Shown one piece after another: positions 55,515 through 64,000 of a stretch of 64,000 nucleotides of DNA (its first letter is position 1; every line of letters begins with the position of its first letter). The DNA comes from Coix lacryma-jobi var. lacryma-jobi (Eukaryota > Streptophyta > Magnoliopsida > Poales > Poaceae). The translations under genes were made by a program, and so were the position numbers. The stretch covers positions 28,328,842 through 28,392,841 of the forward strand of contig CM019822.1 in the NCBI GenBank assembly GCA_009763385.1, in the 5' to 3' direction. The notes below the pieces were generated by a model that ran no database searches, had not been told where the DNA came from, and saw only the letters and a list, made by a program, of their open reading frames with translations.

Positions 55515-56299
55515 TCTGCCGTGGCGCAGCCAAGAGCAGCAGCCGGCGGGAGTGACGAGAAGCGAGCAACGCTGGTCGGAACGCCTGAGCAGGACGGGAG
55601 AAGGGTTCCGGAGTGGGAGGAAATGAGGCGGCGGCGACGGGGATCGGCGTCGTGGGAGAAGGAGGGGTTTAGCAGGAAGTTTGGGCCGCATCTATCCTTC
55701 GGTCCTACAGCGCGGCCCACAACTTCAGCGCTCGGCAACTTTTTTTTTCCTTGACAACAAGCAAATTTATTTCAGCAGCATCTAGCTGATAGAAGATGTG
55801 CAAAGTTTAACCGCATGTATGGCTGTGCATCTAAAAAGGGCACTGGTTTGCATTAGTAAACAGGCTCAAAATTTGTAAATTGAGACTCGGAGTCCGAGAA
55901 CGTCTGTTTGGCTAGTGTATCCGCCATTCGGTTGATGAGGTCGTTGGAAATCTTGAAAATCTTTATTTGTCTTTGGCTTGAGCTGTTATAGAACATCAGG
56001 GTATAAATATTTCAGGACCTTGGAAACACTAGTCTATGTCCTCCTTTGAAATCTTTGGTCATTTCTAACCTTCATAGATACCATAGGGTTGTTAAGCTTT
56101 TTTTGAAGCAAAGAGTTAGAAGTAGAATAAAAAATGAAGGGCGAAAGAATGTTGTGGACACGATCATCCTCCTAGGGCAATCCGTCAGTGCGGAGAGACG
56201 GGTCTATCAAGACCAAACTGCTCTAGCAAAGTTGCACTGAAAGAAAAGGTTAGTATCGTTTCCCCTTTGGCGGCTTGTTAACTTTTTAGAAGTTCTGTA
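55515..56299. other. SETD9-like 5' flank and unassigned repeat remnant
   Basis: The first 250 bp are the promoter/5' UTR of the SETD9-like gene (TGGGCC-type boxes around 55680-55725). From about 55745 an AT-rich, non-coding stretch looks like the degraded end of a retroelement, but I found no diagnostic motif. Confidence 0.35.
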
Positions 56300-56507
56300 C
56301 TCCCTCAGTCCAGAGCTCAGTCTAATCTAAAATAAATAATATTAGTATTTATGTCTCTAAACAAATTTATTAAAAAATATTCTATAACTAATCTAATAGT
56401 ACTTAGTTTGTTTCATGAGTGTTATTATATTTTTATATAATTTCAGTTAAAATGTAAATTATTAGACTCAAAATGTGAGAATTGATTTCTTTTACGGACG
56501 GAGGGGG
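56300..56507. mobile_element. Stowaway MITE
   Basis: CTCCCTCAGTCCAGAG at the left and GGACGGAGGGGG at the right, flanked by TA. Confidence 0.8.
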
Positions 56508-57052
56508 TAAGATTTTTTATACGGTAGGAGTGTTTGGTAAGGTTATCGGTTAGTTTCACTAAGGCTTTGAATTTTAATCATAAATAAACACGCCCCAATT
56601 GCTAGTTCTAACAACAACCATAATGTTGTTCAAAAGCACTCCATAGATATTAGAATAATCCCCATCAACTAGCTGAAATATTGTGAGACCAGTTCATAAA
56701 GAAATTCTTAGTAGAAAATACCCATAAGATTATATACTACCAAAGAGAATAAAAAAATATTATTGTCGTACTCCTCTCTCTCCTTCTCCGTATCTCCTTG
56801 TGTTGGCTGAGGTTTGAACATGGAGAATTATTTTAATGAGACCTATCTTATAGATTATTTATGTTCTGTTTGTGACTTATTACGGTTACGGCTAATTTAT
56901 ATGGTTGATTTGTTATAAGAGAAAATAATATTTTATATTTTTATGATTAAAAATAGGGCTAATTTTGGCTGATTTACTCATGCGAACAGAGCATGTACAT
57001 TGTGTGAAGATAATAACAGTTAAGGACTGATAACGTAAGCCTCATGTATATA

Positions 57053-57276
57053 CTCCCTCCGTCTCTAAAAGATTGTCGCTTCGCTTTCCGAGAAATGATT
57101 TTGACTAATTATATATTAAAAAATATTAGTATTTATGGTACATAATTAGTATCATTAGAAAGATCTTTGAATTTAGTTTTTTAACAAATTTTTTTAAAGA
57201 TTTAAATGTTGCACGTATTTTTTATAAATTGAGTCAAACCTGTTCCACGGCGACGTTCTTTTAGGGACAGAGGGAG
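57053..57276. mobile_element. Stowaway MITE
   Basis: CTCCCTCCGTCTCTAAAAG and CTTTTAGGGACAGAGGGAG are near-perfect 19-bp inverted ends with TA flanks. The interior shares ACATAATTAGTATCATTAG-type words with the element at 26776-27006. Confidence 0.9.
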
Positions 57277-57562
57277 TATATACTACTTGCTCCAACGTGG
57301 GCCATAAGAACAGCCGAACAGGAAATCGTGGCCTCTCGCGCAATGAGATCCTTGGGAACAGGAAATCGTGGGCCATTAGAAGAGGGAAAATCGTGGCCGC
57401 CCATTTCTGCTTGTCAATTGACATGTTCATGTTCTTAACGCCAATCTCAGTGGTGAGTTTTATTGCGTCATATGCAGTAAAATGAAACTCTCCATTGAGT
57501 CTCCATTGAGAGTAAGAGTTTCATTCTAGAGTTTCATAGATATTAAATTTCATGACTCATAA

Positions 57563-57706
57563 AGAGTTAGTATTTGTGTCAAGAGAGTTTTATCTAGATG
57601 AAACTCATTTCATCTCTCTTTTTAAATACGCTGTAGAGTTAGTATTTGTATCAAGAGAGTTTTATCTAGATGAAACTCATTTCATCTCTCTTTAAATACG
57701 CTGTCA
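57563..57706. repeat. 72-bp tandem duplication
   Basis: Two units beginning AGAGTTAGTATTTGT start at 57563 and 57635, ending AAATACGCTGT. They differ by one substitution and a short T-run length change. They are part of a larger repeat (57483-57720) rich in GAAACTC / GAGTTTC inverted words. Confidence 0.85.
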
Positions 57707-58290
57707 TGTCATCAAAAATACGCATTTTGGACGCTGAACAGGCACCACGACGATGTTTCTGCGAAACGCCATTAAACAGCAATGGAGAGACAGCAGGACA
57801 AGCGATAAGCAGGATACTGGAGAAATGCCGAGACGAGAGGAATGGCCGGCGGTGGAAGAGTTTGTGCGCACACGCCGGTTCTACCAGTTCACCTGAAACA
57901 GCCCTTGCGAGGCCATTGAAACATTTTTTTTTTGCGAAAAGATTCATTTGAAATATTGAACATACAGTACATTTAAACAGCTGCATAAATATGATTTCAA
58001 GCCTTTTTCCCAAACTGAAACTCTAGTGAAATGCCTGACAAAAAGTAGATCTTCAATCAGGTCCTATAAAACTAGGTGCCATAGGTTTTTAGGAATCAAA
58101 TTAGGCATGGGTTCATACTTTGTGCATAGCTTCAGCAAAGCTTACAACTGCAACTACTTTGAATCAGACAAGTCAATAGTTCTTCAATTCTAAGTCCACC
58201 AAGATTTTAATTGTGTTGCAGTGCATAGATACATACTGTTCCCACTAGGCGAAGAACTTCAATCTAATGCACTGATGTTTCTAGCCACCA

Positions 58291-58376
58291 AATTGCTAGA
58301 CTACAATTGCTTCAGATTAACACATGCAAAAGGAATTGCTAGACTACAATTGCTTCAGATTAAAACATGCAAAAGA
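58291..58376. repeat. 43-bp tandem duplication
   Basis: Units AATTGCTAGACTACAATTGC... start at 58291 and 58334 and differ at one or two positions. Confidence 0.9.
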
Positions 58377-58800
58377 AAATGTCGAGTGTACTCATCTGAT
58401 CATACAACAATTTGACTAATCAGAGCTACTATGTCAAAACACCACAGCTTAATCCCGTCTGGTCAATCAACAAATCATATATGAGCTTAAATCTCGTCCT
58501 CAACCAAATAACATTAGCTTAATGACAAACTGAACCTAATTCTGGAACACCGGAGCATCAACTTCAACCAAGACAAAGTGAACTTTCCAAAAAGCTTAGC
58601 ACTAACAAGGTGCCACGAGTTTAGAGCTGCACCACCTATATTCTTGACACAAACAATTCAAATATATTCTTCACATTCATTTGAAGCATGGGGGGTGGCA
58701 TTGAACAACCAAATATGATTTCAAGTCTTCCTAAACTGGAACTTCAGTGGTACATCCATATTTTTTTACTGAAACCTGAGACAAGCACACCTCTCGTTTA

Positions 58801-58932
58801 ACACTCCTAAGCTAAAAAACCAACAATACCAGACCCAAGATGGTACCCTAAAATAAATGATTTATAACACTCCTAAGCTAAAAAACCAACAATACCAGAC
58901 CCAAGATGGTACCCTAAAATAAATGACCAACT
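58801..58932. repeat. 66-bp tandem duplication
   Basis: Units ACACTCCTAAGCTAAAAAAC... start at 58801 and 58867 and are identical over nearly all their length. No gene is near. Confidence 0.9.
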
Positions 58933-59286
58933 AGTGGTTTACTAGATAGACCACACACACACAAAAAAAAAAAAATTGTACAGTTCTAATGAACACCTAG
59001 AGATCTATGTTTAGATAGAAATGCATGGAGAGCAGCTATTGACGTGCCTGAGACGTGACTAGGGTCTCTTGTTGGGTTTCAACTCTAGCCTACCCCAACT
59101 TGTTTGGGACTAAGAGGCTTGGTTGTTGTTGTTGTTGTACAGTTCTAATGAACACTGGCATCATCCAACTGCAATACAAGCTACTACTACATATTGGTTT
59201 TATCATTTTATCACAATTATCCAGAATGCAGCCTGGCAGAACCAAGAATCTTGCTCAAGTTGCGGAATATTGCATACAATTCATTA

Positions 59287-59425
59287 GGCCTTGTTTGGCT
59301 GCACACAAATACACCTCAATCCACGTGGTTTGGGAGAGATTGAGGTGTAATTTAGTTCAATTTCCCCTCCAATCCACTCTAACGCATGTGGATTGGGGTG
59401 TATTTAGATGCAGCCAAACAAAGCC
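59287..59425. mobile_element. Tourist/PIF-like MITE
   Basis: GGCCTTGTTTGGCTGCA ... TGCAGCCAAACAAAGCC with TTA on both sides (59284-59286, 59426-59428). 139 bp, near-complete hairpin. Confidence 0.85.
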
Positions 59426-59428
59426 TTA

Positions 59429-59637
59429 GGCCTTGTTTGGATGCGCATGTATTAACCTCAAACCACATGTAGTTCAAATACACTCCAACACATGTGGATT
59501 TAGCTAAATACATGTACATCCAAACAAGTCGATGCACATGTATTTAGCTAAATCCATATGTGTTGGAGTGTATTTGAACTAAGTTCCACTCCGATCCATG
59601 TGGTTTGAGGTAGATACATGCGCATCCAAACAAGGCC
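59429..59637. mobile_element. Tourist/PIF-like MITE, long perfect hairpin
   Basis: GGCCTTGTTTGGATGCGCATG ... CATGCGCATCCAAACAAGGCC (quoted in part) is palindromic along almost its whole 209 bp, with TTA on both sides (59426-59428, 59638-59640). It abuts the previous MITE and shares one TTA with it. Confidence 0.9.
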
Positions 59638-59640
59638 TTA

Positions 59641-60658
59641 GGTGGATAACTCCAACAATGTAATATTGCCATCAGAAACATGATCAAAACTAAGCTTGAA
59701 GCAGAAACATGTGATCAACAATAGCTGACACACAAATTTCATCACAAAATCAAACAGTTCAGAGCTCAACCAGATAGTAATGATTCTAAATCTGTTGTAA
59801 CCATCAAAGCTTAATTCCATGGTCTATTAAGACTTGGTTGAGCTATAGACTATATTGAGTACAATTTGCATCAAGTTTGAGCAACGAATTAATGGAGTTC
59901 CAGCAAATTTTGATATGAACGATTCCTATGCTAGAACACATAACATCTCACGCTTATAACTACCTTACAAGATGCTCTTTTGGGTTATCTGGACTAGCGC
60001 TTACATGATAACTTTGCAAATTGTATGTTTTAATGCCCAACCAAACAACAGCACTTTAGAAAATGCAAAACGTTGTCTTGGAATTTAACCAAACCCACAG
60101 AATTGTAAATAAAAATCTAAGCAAACAATCACTTGCGCAGAAAGTACACTTGTTATAAGGCCTCTCAGTCTCAGATAAGTCTATAAATTTGAACTGCATT
60201 ATATAGCGGATCAGAATAATATCCTTGCATATATTTAACATATAGATACTTAGGTCAGCAACAAGGCTGTTCGAAGAACACCAATATGAAACCAAAAACA
60301 TATTAAGAATTAGTACCTGATAGAAACAAAAAGGCAAGAGCAACTACTGTGAGAAAGAAACAAAAGAGAGAAAGTTTCAATGCCCTGGCATGAAATTGAT
60401 ACTAATATAGTACAACATACACAATACTGTGTCAATTTATCAGTATCAACAGAACAGGATTTCCTTGGAGTTGCAATAATTATATCGCCAATAGCTCAAT
60501 TCAGGCAATTTAAGCAACAAGGAGAATGGGGAGCCGGATGCCTCCATATCACCATAACAACAAGGTTAACCTTGTATAGTAAGAATTGAACCTTTAGATC
60601 TAACAACAAACAACACAGCCACCGGATGCGAAAGGGATTTCACCTTTGAGGCCAATCG
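59641..60658. other. 3' flank of CLPP2, no gene seen
   Basis: AT-rich sequence with no supported reading frame. The first few hundred bases 5' of 60659 on the plus strand must include the CLPP2 3' UTR, and possibly a 3' UTR intron. Confidence 0.5.
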
Positions 60659-61573
60659 TCACACCGCCGAAGGCTCCTCGACGTCCCTTCCCCGTCCGCC
60701 AGGGCCGCCACCGAGGCTGGGCACATCGAGGCCTCCACCGATTCCGTCGGGCAGGAACGAGGCAGGTCGGTTCTCAATGACCTCGTCGATGAGGCCCCAG
60801 TCGCGCGCCTCTTCGGGGTCCATGAAGAGGTCCCTCTCCATGCACTGCTCAATCTTATCGATGGGCTGGCGCGTGTGCTTCTGGTAGATCTTGTTGAGGC
60901 GGTCGCGCATCTTGAGGATCTCCTTGGCCTGGATGGCGATGTCGGTGGCCTGGCCCTGCGCGCCGCCCGAGGGCTGGTGGATCATGACCCTGGCGTTGGG
61001 CAGCGCGCGCCTCTCGCCGGGCGCCCCGGCGGCGAGGAGGAGCGAGCCCATGGAGGCGGCCTGGCCGATGCAGAGCGTGGTGACGGGGCAGCGGATGTAC
61101 TGCATGGTGTCGTAGATGGCGAGCCCCGCGGTGACGACGCCCCCGGGGGAGTTGATGTAGAGGTGGACGGGCTTGAGCGGGTTCTCGGACTCGAGGAAGA
61201 GCAGCTGCGCGACGACGAGCGAGGCCGTGTCGTCGGCGATGGGCCCGTGGATGCAGACGATGCGCTCCTTGAGCAGGCGCGAGAAGATGTCGTAGGCGCG
61301 CTCCCCGCGGGAGGTGGTCTCGATGACCATGGGGACCAGGCCGTACTCCCGGTGCGGGGAGAACCCCTCCGGCTGGGGCGGCTGGTGGTGGTAGGGGGAC
61401 GAGGAGAAGAACGCCCGTGGGGGCGCCGCCGCGACGAGCCGGCGCGGGCCGAGGCCCGCGGAGCCCGGGCCCAGGCTTAGCGAGCTGGACCTGGAAGAGG
61501 GCCGCGGCGTGGAGGCCGGGAGCGGGGACGCCGCGGCGTGGTGCGCGAGGGCGAGAGCGGATGAGGGCGTCAT
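60659..61573 (-). CDS. CLPP2: ATP-dependent Clp protease proteolytic subunit 2, mitochondrial type
   Basis: A single uninterrupted exon of 305 codons gives 304 residues. Residues 1 to about 75 are rich in Ser, Ala, Pro and Arg with few acidic residues, as in a mitochondrial targeting peptide. The mature part starts near [20 protein letters not shown]. The ClpP triad is intact with canonical spacing: Ser174 (GQAASMGS), His199 ([10 protein letters not shown]), Asp248 (MERDLFM). ClpP2 forms the tetradecameric chamber that degrades proteins delivered by ClpX in the mitochondrial matrix. The C-terminus is extended by a Gly-rich tail ([18 protein letters not shown]). The reading frame stays open 95 codons further upstream to 61858, but a TATA-like TTATATTAA at 61684-61676 supports the start at 61573. 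No introns are seen in the coding region. Confidence 0.95.
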   Translation of the reverse strand: MTPSSALALAHHAAASPLPASTPRPSSRSSSLSLGPGSAGLGPRRLVAAAPPRAFFSSSPYHHQPPQPEGFSPHREYGLVPMVIETTSRGERAYDIFSRLLKERIVCIHGPIADDTASLVVAQLLFLESENPLKPVHLYINSPGGVVTAGLAIYDTMQYIRCPVTTLCIGQAASMGSLLLAAGAPGERRALPNARVMIHQPSGGAQGQATDIAIQAKEILKMRDRLNKIYQKHTRQPIDKIEQCMERDLFMDPEEARDWGLIDEVIENRPASFLPDGIGGGLDVPSLGGGPGGRGRDVEEPSAV

Positions 61574-61670
61574 GGCCGCGGTCGCGTCAAGCTGGTCGGG
61601 GATCTGAGGCGAGCGGTGGCCGGTGGCGAAGGTCGTGGGTTGCGGCTGGGGAGGGGACGAACGGGGATTG

Positions 61671-61684
61671 GAGTTAATATAAGC
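61671..61684 (-). promoter_or_regulatory. TATA-box candidate for CLPP2
   Basis: Minus-strand GCTTATATTAACTCC lies about 105 bp upstream of the chosen ATG, which would place the start of transcription near 61645-61650, downstream of the alternative in-frame ATG at 61858. Confidence 0.45.
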
Positions 61685-61905
61685 GGGGAGCGTGAAACGG
61701 ATAGGATGAGGTTGCGGACTTGCGGTAAAAGGACGAGACGGAGGGATCGGGAGTTCCGGGACGGTGCGCTGCCGCTTCGTCTCGGAGACGACGGACGGGC
61801 ACGAGTGGGATTCCTGCGCCTTCCGACCTTGTCTGCCTGGGCTATGCTTCTTCGGCAAGAAAGAATTTGGCCCACATGAATCAGGCCGCTGCAGCGAGAT
61901 AGTTA

Positions 61906-62767
61906 GGTTGGCAAAAAAAAAAAAACTCGGGTTTTCCGGATTTTGTTTTTAAAGATTCACCGGCTCTAGATTCATCGAAACGAGATCCAGATTTTTTTTT
62001 TTGTTGCCAAACACTTTCAGCTCCACCGAATCCACCGTGAATCTGATCCACAAAAAACGTGGATCTGACCCCAGATTCACCAAATTGGTGGATCCAAGTA
62101 TGATAGAGTTGAAAAAATTTACCCACAATGTCACTCATTAGTGGAAAAAAACGGTTCGCTTCTTTCTTTCCTCTTCTCGGCCGCGATTCCATTCGTCCTG
62201 CGCCCCGACTATCGCTCTACAGCGCCCGCCCGGCCGTGGCCATGGCCGCCGTGTCCGCCCGACGAGGCCGTAGCGCCTGCTCGGCGAGGCATGGCCGTTG
62301 TGCCCACCTGGCGCGGCCGCCGCACCGCACCCGCCTGGCGAGGACGTCGCGCCCGCCGACCGTGGCCGTGGCCGCCGCTCCCTCCTGGCGAGGCCACCGC
62401 GCCCGTCCGACCGTGGTCGTGGCCGCCGCTCCCTCCTAGCGAGGCCATAGCGCCCGCCCAGCCATGGCAGTGGCCGCCGTGCCTAGTCGGCGAGGCCGCC
62501 GTGCGCCGCTCGGCCATGGTCGTGGCCGTCGTGCCCAGTCGGAGAAGCCGTCGTGCGTCGCCCGGTCATGTCTTTTTTATTTTTATTTTTTCATTTTGTA
62601 TCCTGACGTGTGGTCTCATGTTGACAGTGAGATAGAGATGAAGGTGGAGCTCTGCCAAATACTTTGGTGAATCACAGATCTACGGTGGAGCTGATTCACG
62701 GTGAATTTAGGTGAATTCCAGATCCAGATTCACTTTTTTGGATGTTGAATCTCTACCAAACAGGCCC
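61906..62767. mobile_element. Tourist/PIF-like element with GC-rich core (CLPP2 5' flank)
   Basis: The right end CTACCAAACAGGCCC|TTA is a standard Tourist terminus; the left end TTA|GGTTGGCAAAAA is diverged. Inverted subterminal words (CAGCTCCACCG, CACCGTGAATCTG; CGGTGGAGCTG, CACGGTGAAT) support pairing. TTA flanks at 61903-61905 and 62768-62770. 862 bp. The core (about 62170-62575) is GC-rich with degenerate direct repeats of GGCCGTGGCCGCCG-type units, open in several frames. Confidence 0.7.
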
Positions 62768-64000
62768 TTAATACGTGTAGTTTCACTGAATTTGGCTGGA
62801 TGACATGTTTTTTTTTAATTTTATATAAGTAATTCCATTGCAAAACTTTTTTAAAAATATATATTTTATTATTATATACTAGCAACATGCTCGTGTGATA
62901 CAACTTAGAGCAACTCCAACGATTTTGCATTTTTTGTTTGACAAAATATGATATTTGTCAACTCTCGAATTAATATGGCAAAGGTAAAAAGAGTCAATCT
63001 CTAACGGTTTTGCATTTAGACTTGGCAAAACTAAAAAATTATGCATGCGAGAGGCTAATATCTCACGGGAGTAGCACGTGAGGGCGATTGCCAAGCGAAC
63101 CGCAGCTTGACATATATGTCAAATATCACCCGGAATTTGTCAAGTTGCTAAAAATATCAAGCCTATTTGCCAAACCGTTGAATAAAGATTTTTAAACTTT
63201 TTTGCAAAAACAAGAATGCAAAACTCATTTACAAAACCTTTGAAGATGCTTAGAACGGATGAAAAAAAAAGTATCTAACTTTTGAGAGAAACAAGTGCGG
63301 GAATGTCACATATCTATTACTCTCTCCATTTTAAATTATAGGTCATTTCAGCTTTATTAAAGAGTTAAAGTCAAAGTATCTAAAATTTGACTGAAATTAT
63401 AGAGAGTATGATAAAGATTTATGACATCATATAGGTACGATATAAAAATATAATTAATTGAAGAATATAATGTTACTTTTTGTATCATAATTGTTATTAT
63501 TTTATTGTATAAATTTGGTCAAACTTTAGATGTTTTGATCCTCCAATAATATTTGAGTGGCTTATAATTTAGGATGGATAGAGTATGTTCTACATTTTCT
63601 ATAAAATTGAAAGGATATAATTCGTTCTATGATAAAATTTAGTGCTGACAATAACATGACAATGTCCTATTAAGTCTGTGTTAAATTAAAATACAATACT
63701 TATAGATTGTATTTTCCGATACAAAGCAGAAAAATATTTACTCATAAATATTTCATATATTTTGTACTTTTTATACTATCTATATATTTCATAGGATCAC
63801 CGACAAAGGCGGCTACGACAACTTCTAACTTTGTCAATTTTAAGATCGGACGGCTCAATTTTTCGGAGTTTCTCGTGAAAGCAGAGTAGCAGACTAGAGC
63901 AGTTTAGGCCTACCTCGCGTTGTAGCCTTTACTGGACAAGCTAGGCAGCAAACAACGAGCTAAAAAAACAGGTTGAATTTGGTTTAATGTTTATTTTTAA
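62768..64000. other. Intergenic, AT-rich, MITE remnants
   Basis: Contains a degenerate PIF-like repeat (about 62908-63253, ends GAGCAACTCCAACG / TTTGAAGATGCTT), a diverged Helitron-like end near 62878-62910 (ACTAGCAACATGCTCGTG resembles the end at 35685), a Stowaway at 63320-63583, and AT-rich sequence to the window end. No gene is supported. Confidence 0.45.
63320..63583. mobile_element. Stowaway MITE
   Basis: CTCTCTCCATTTTAAATTATAG at the left (quoted in part: CTCTCTCCATTTTAAATT) and AATTTAGGATGGATAGAG at the right are inverted ends with TA flanks. Confidence 0.75.

Noticed and set aside
60875..61677. 201-codon plus frame and others opposite CLPP2
   Set aside because: Antisense shadow of a GC-rich single-exon gene.
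62128..62670. 164-codon frame and overlapping ones
   Set aside because: Repeat-rich GC core of the Tourist-like element 61906-62767; translation is periodic Ala/Pro/Arg/Trp.

Overview
This window is nuclear DNA from a grass, most likely a panicoid such as sorghum, sugarcane, Miscanthus or maize. The genes are spliced with plant-type GT-AG introns, exons have a high GC content at third codon positions, and the intergenic DNA and introns are full of grass transposons (Stowaway MITEs ending CTCCCTCCGT, Tourist/PIF-like MITEs with 3-bp targets, Helitron ends, solo LTRs). The species is an inference. There is no bacterial, plasmid, phage or CRISPR content.

I could rebuild eight protein-coding genes exon by exon, and every one closes in frame from ATG to stop. 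In order they are: an E2F-associated phosphoprotein (EAPP) homologue (1065-3304, minus); two tandem NIT4-type nitrilases (4881-8787 and 23272-26076, both minus); 20S proteasome subunit alpha-2, PAB1 (29350-33221, minus); the peroxisomal ubiquitin-conjugating enzyme PEX4/UBC21 (34512-36941, plus); a type II serine carboxypeptidase (37428-45297, minus); a SETD9-like SET-domain protein (52103-55514, minus); and the mitochondrial-type Clp protease subunit CLPP2 (60659-61573, minus). A ninth candidate is a 61-codon single-membrane-span ORF (26137-26322, minus) lying 60 nt upstream of the second nitrilase ATG and apparently sharing its promoter.

Layout. 1-9 kb holds EAPP and nitrilase copy 1. 9-23 kb is a transposon-rich gap between the two nitrilases: a Helitron 3' terminus, degraded coding fragments, GC-rich tracts, a hAT element inside a MITE, a 783-bp foldback element, and a MITE containing a solo LTR that contains a second solo LTR. 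23-37 kb is a compact gene block in which PAB1 and PEX4 diverge from a shared promoter rich in TGGGCY (site II) boxes. 37-45 kb is the carboxypeptidase with a 5.7-kb first intron. 45-52 kb and 55.5-60.6 kb are mostly MITEs and unassigned sequence. 61.9-64 kb is MITE-rich.

Functionally the locus is a housekeeping neighbourhood: proteasome, organelle proteolysis, peroxisome import receptor recycling, vacuolar/secreted proteolysis, and beta-cyanoalanine or nitrile detoxification. The genes do not form one pathway. The most unusual observations are the small ORF preceding a nitrilase, the four ~0.9-kb PIF-like elements that each carry an unrelated GC-rich core, the layered solo-LTR insertion, and a GC-AG intron in the carboxypeptidase.
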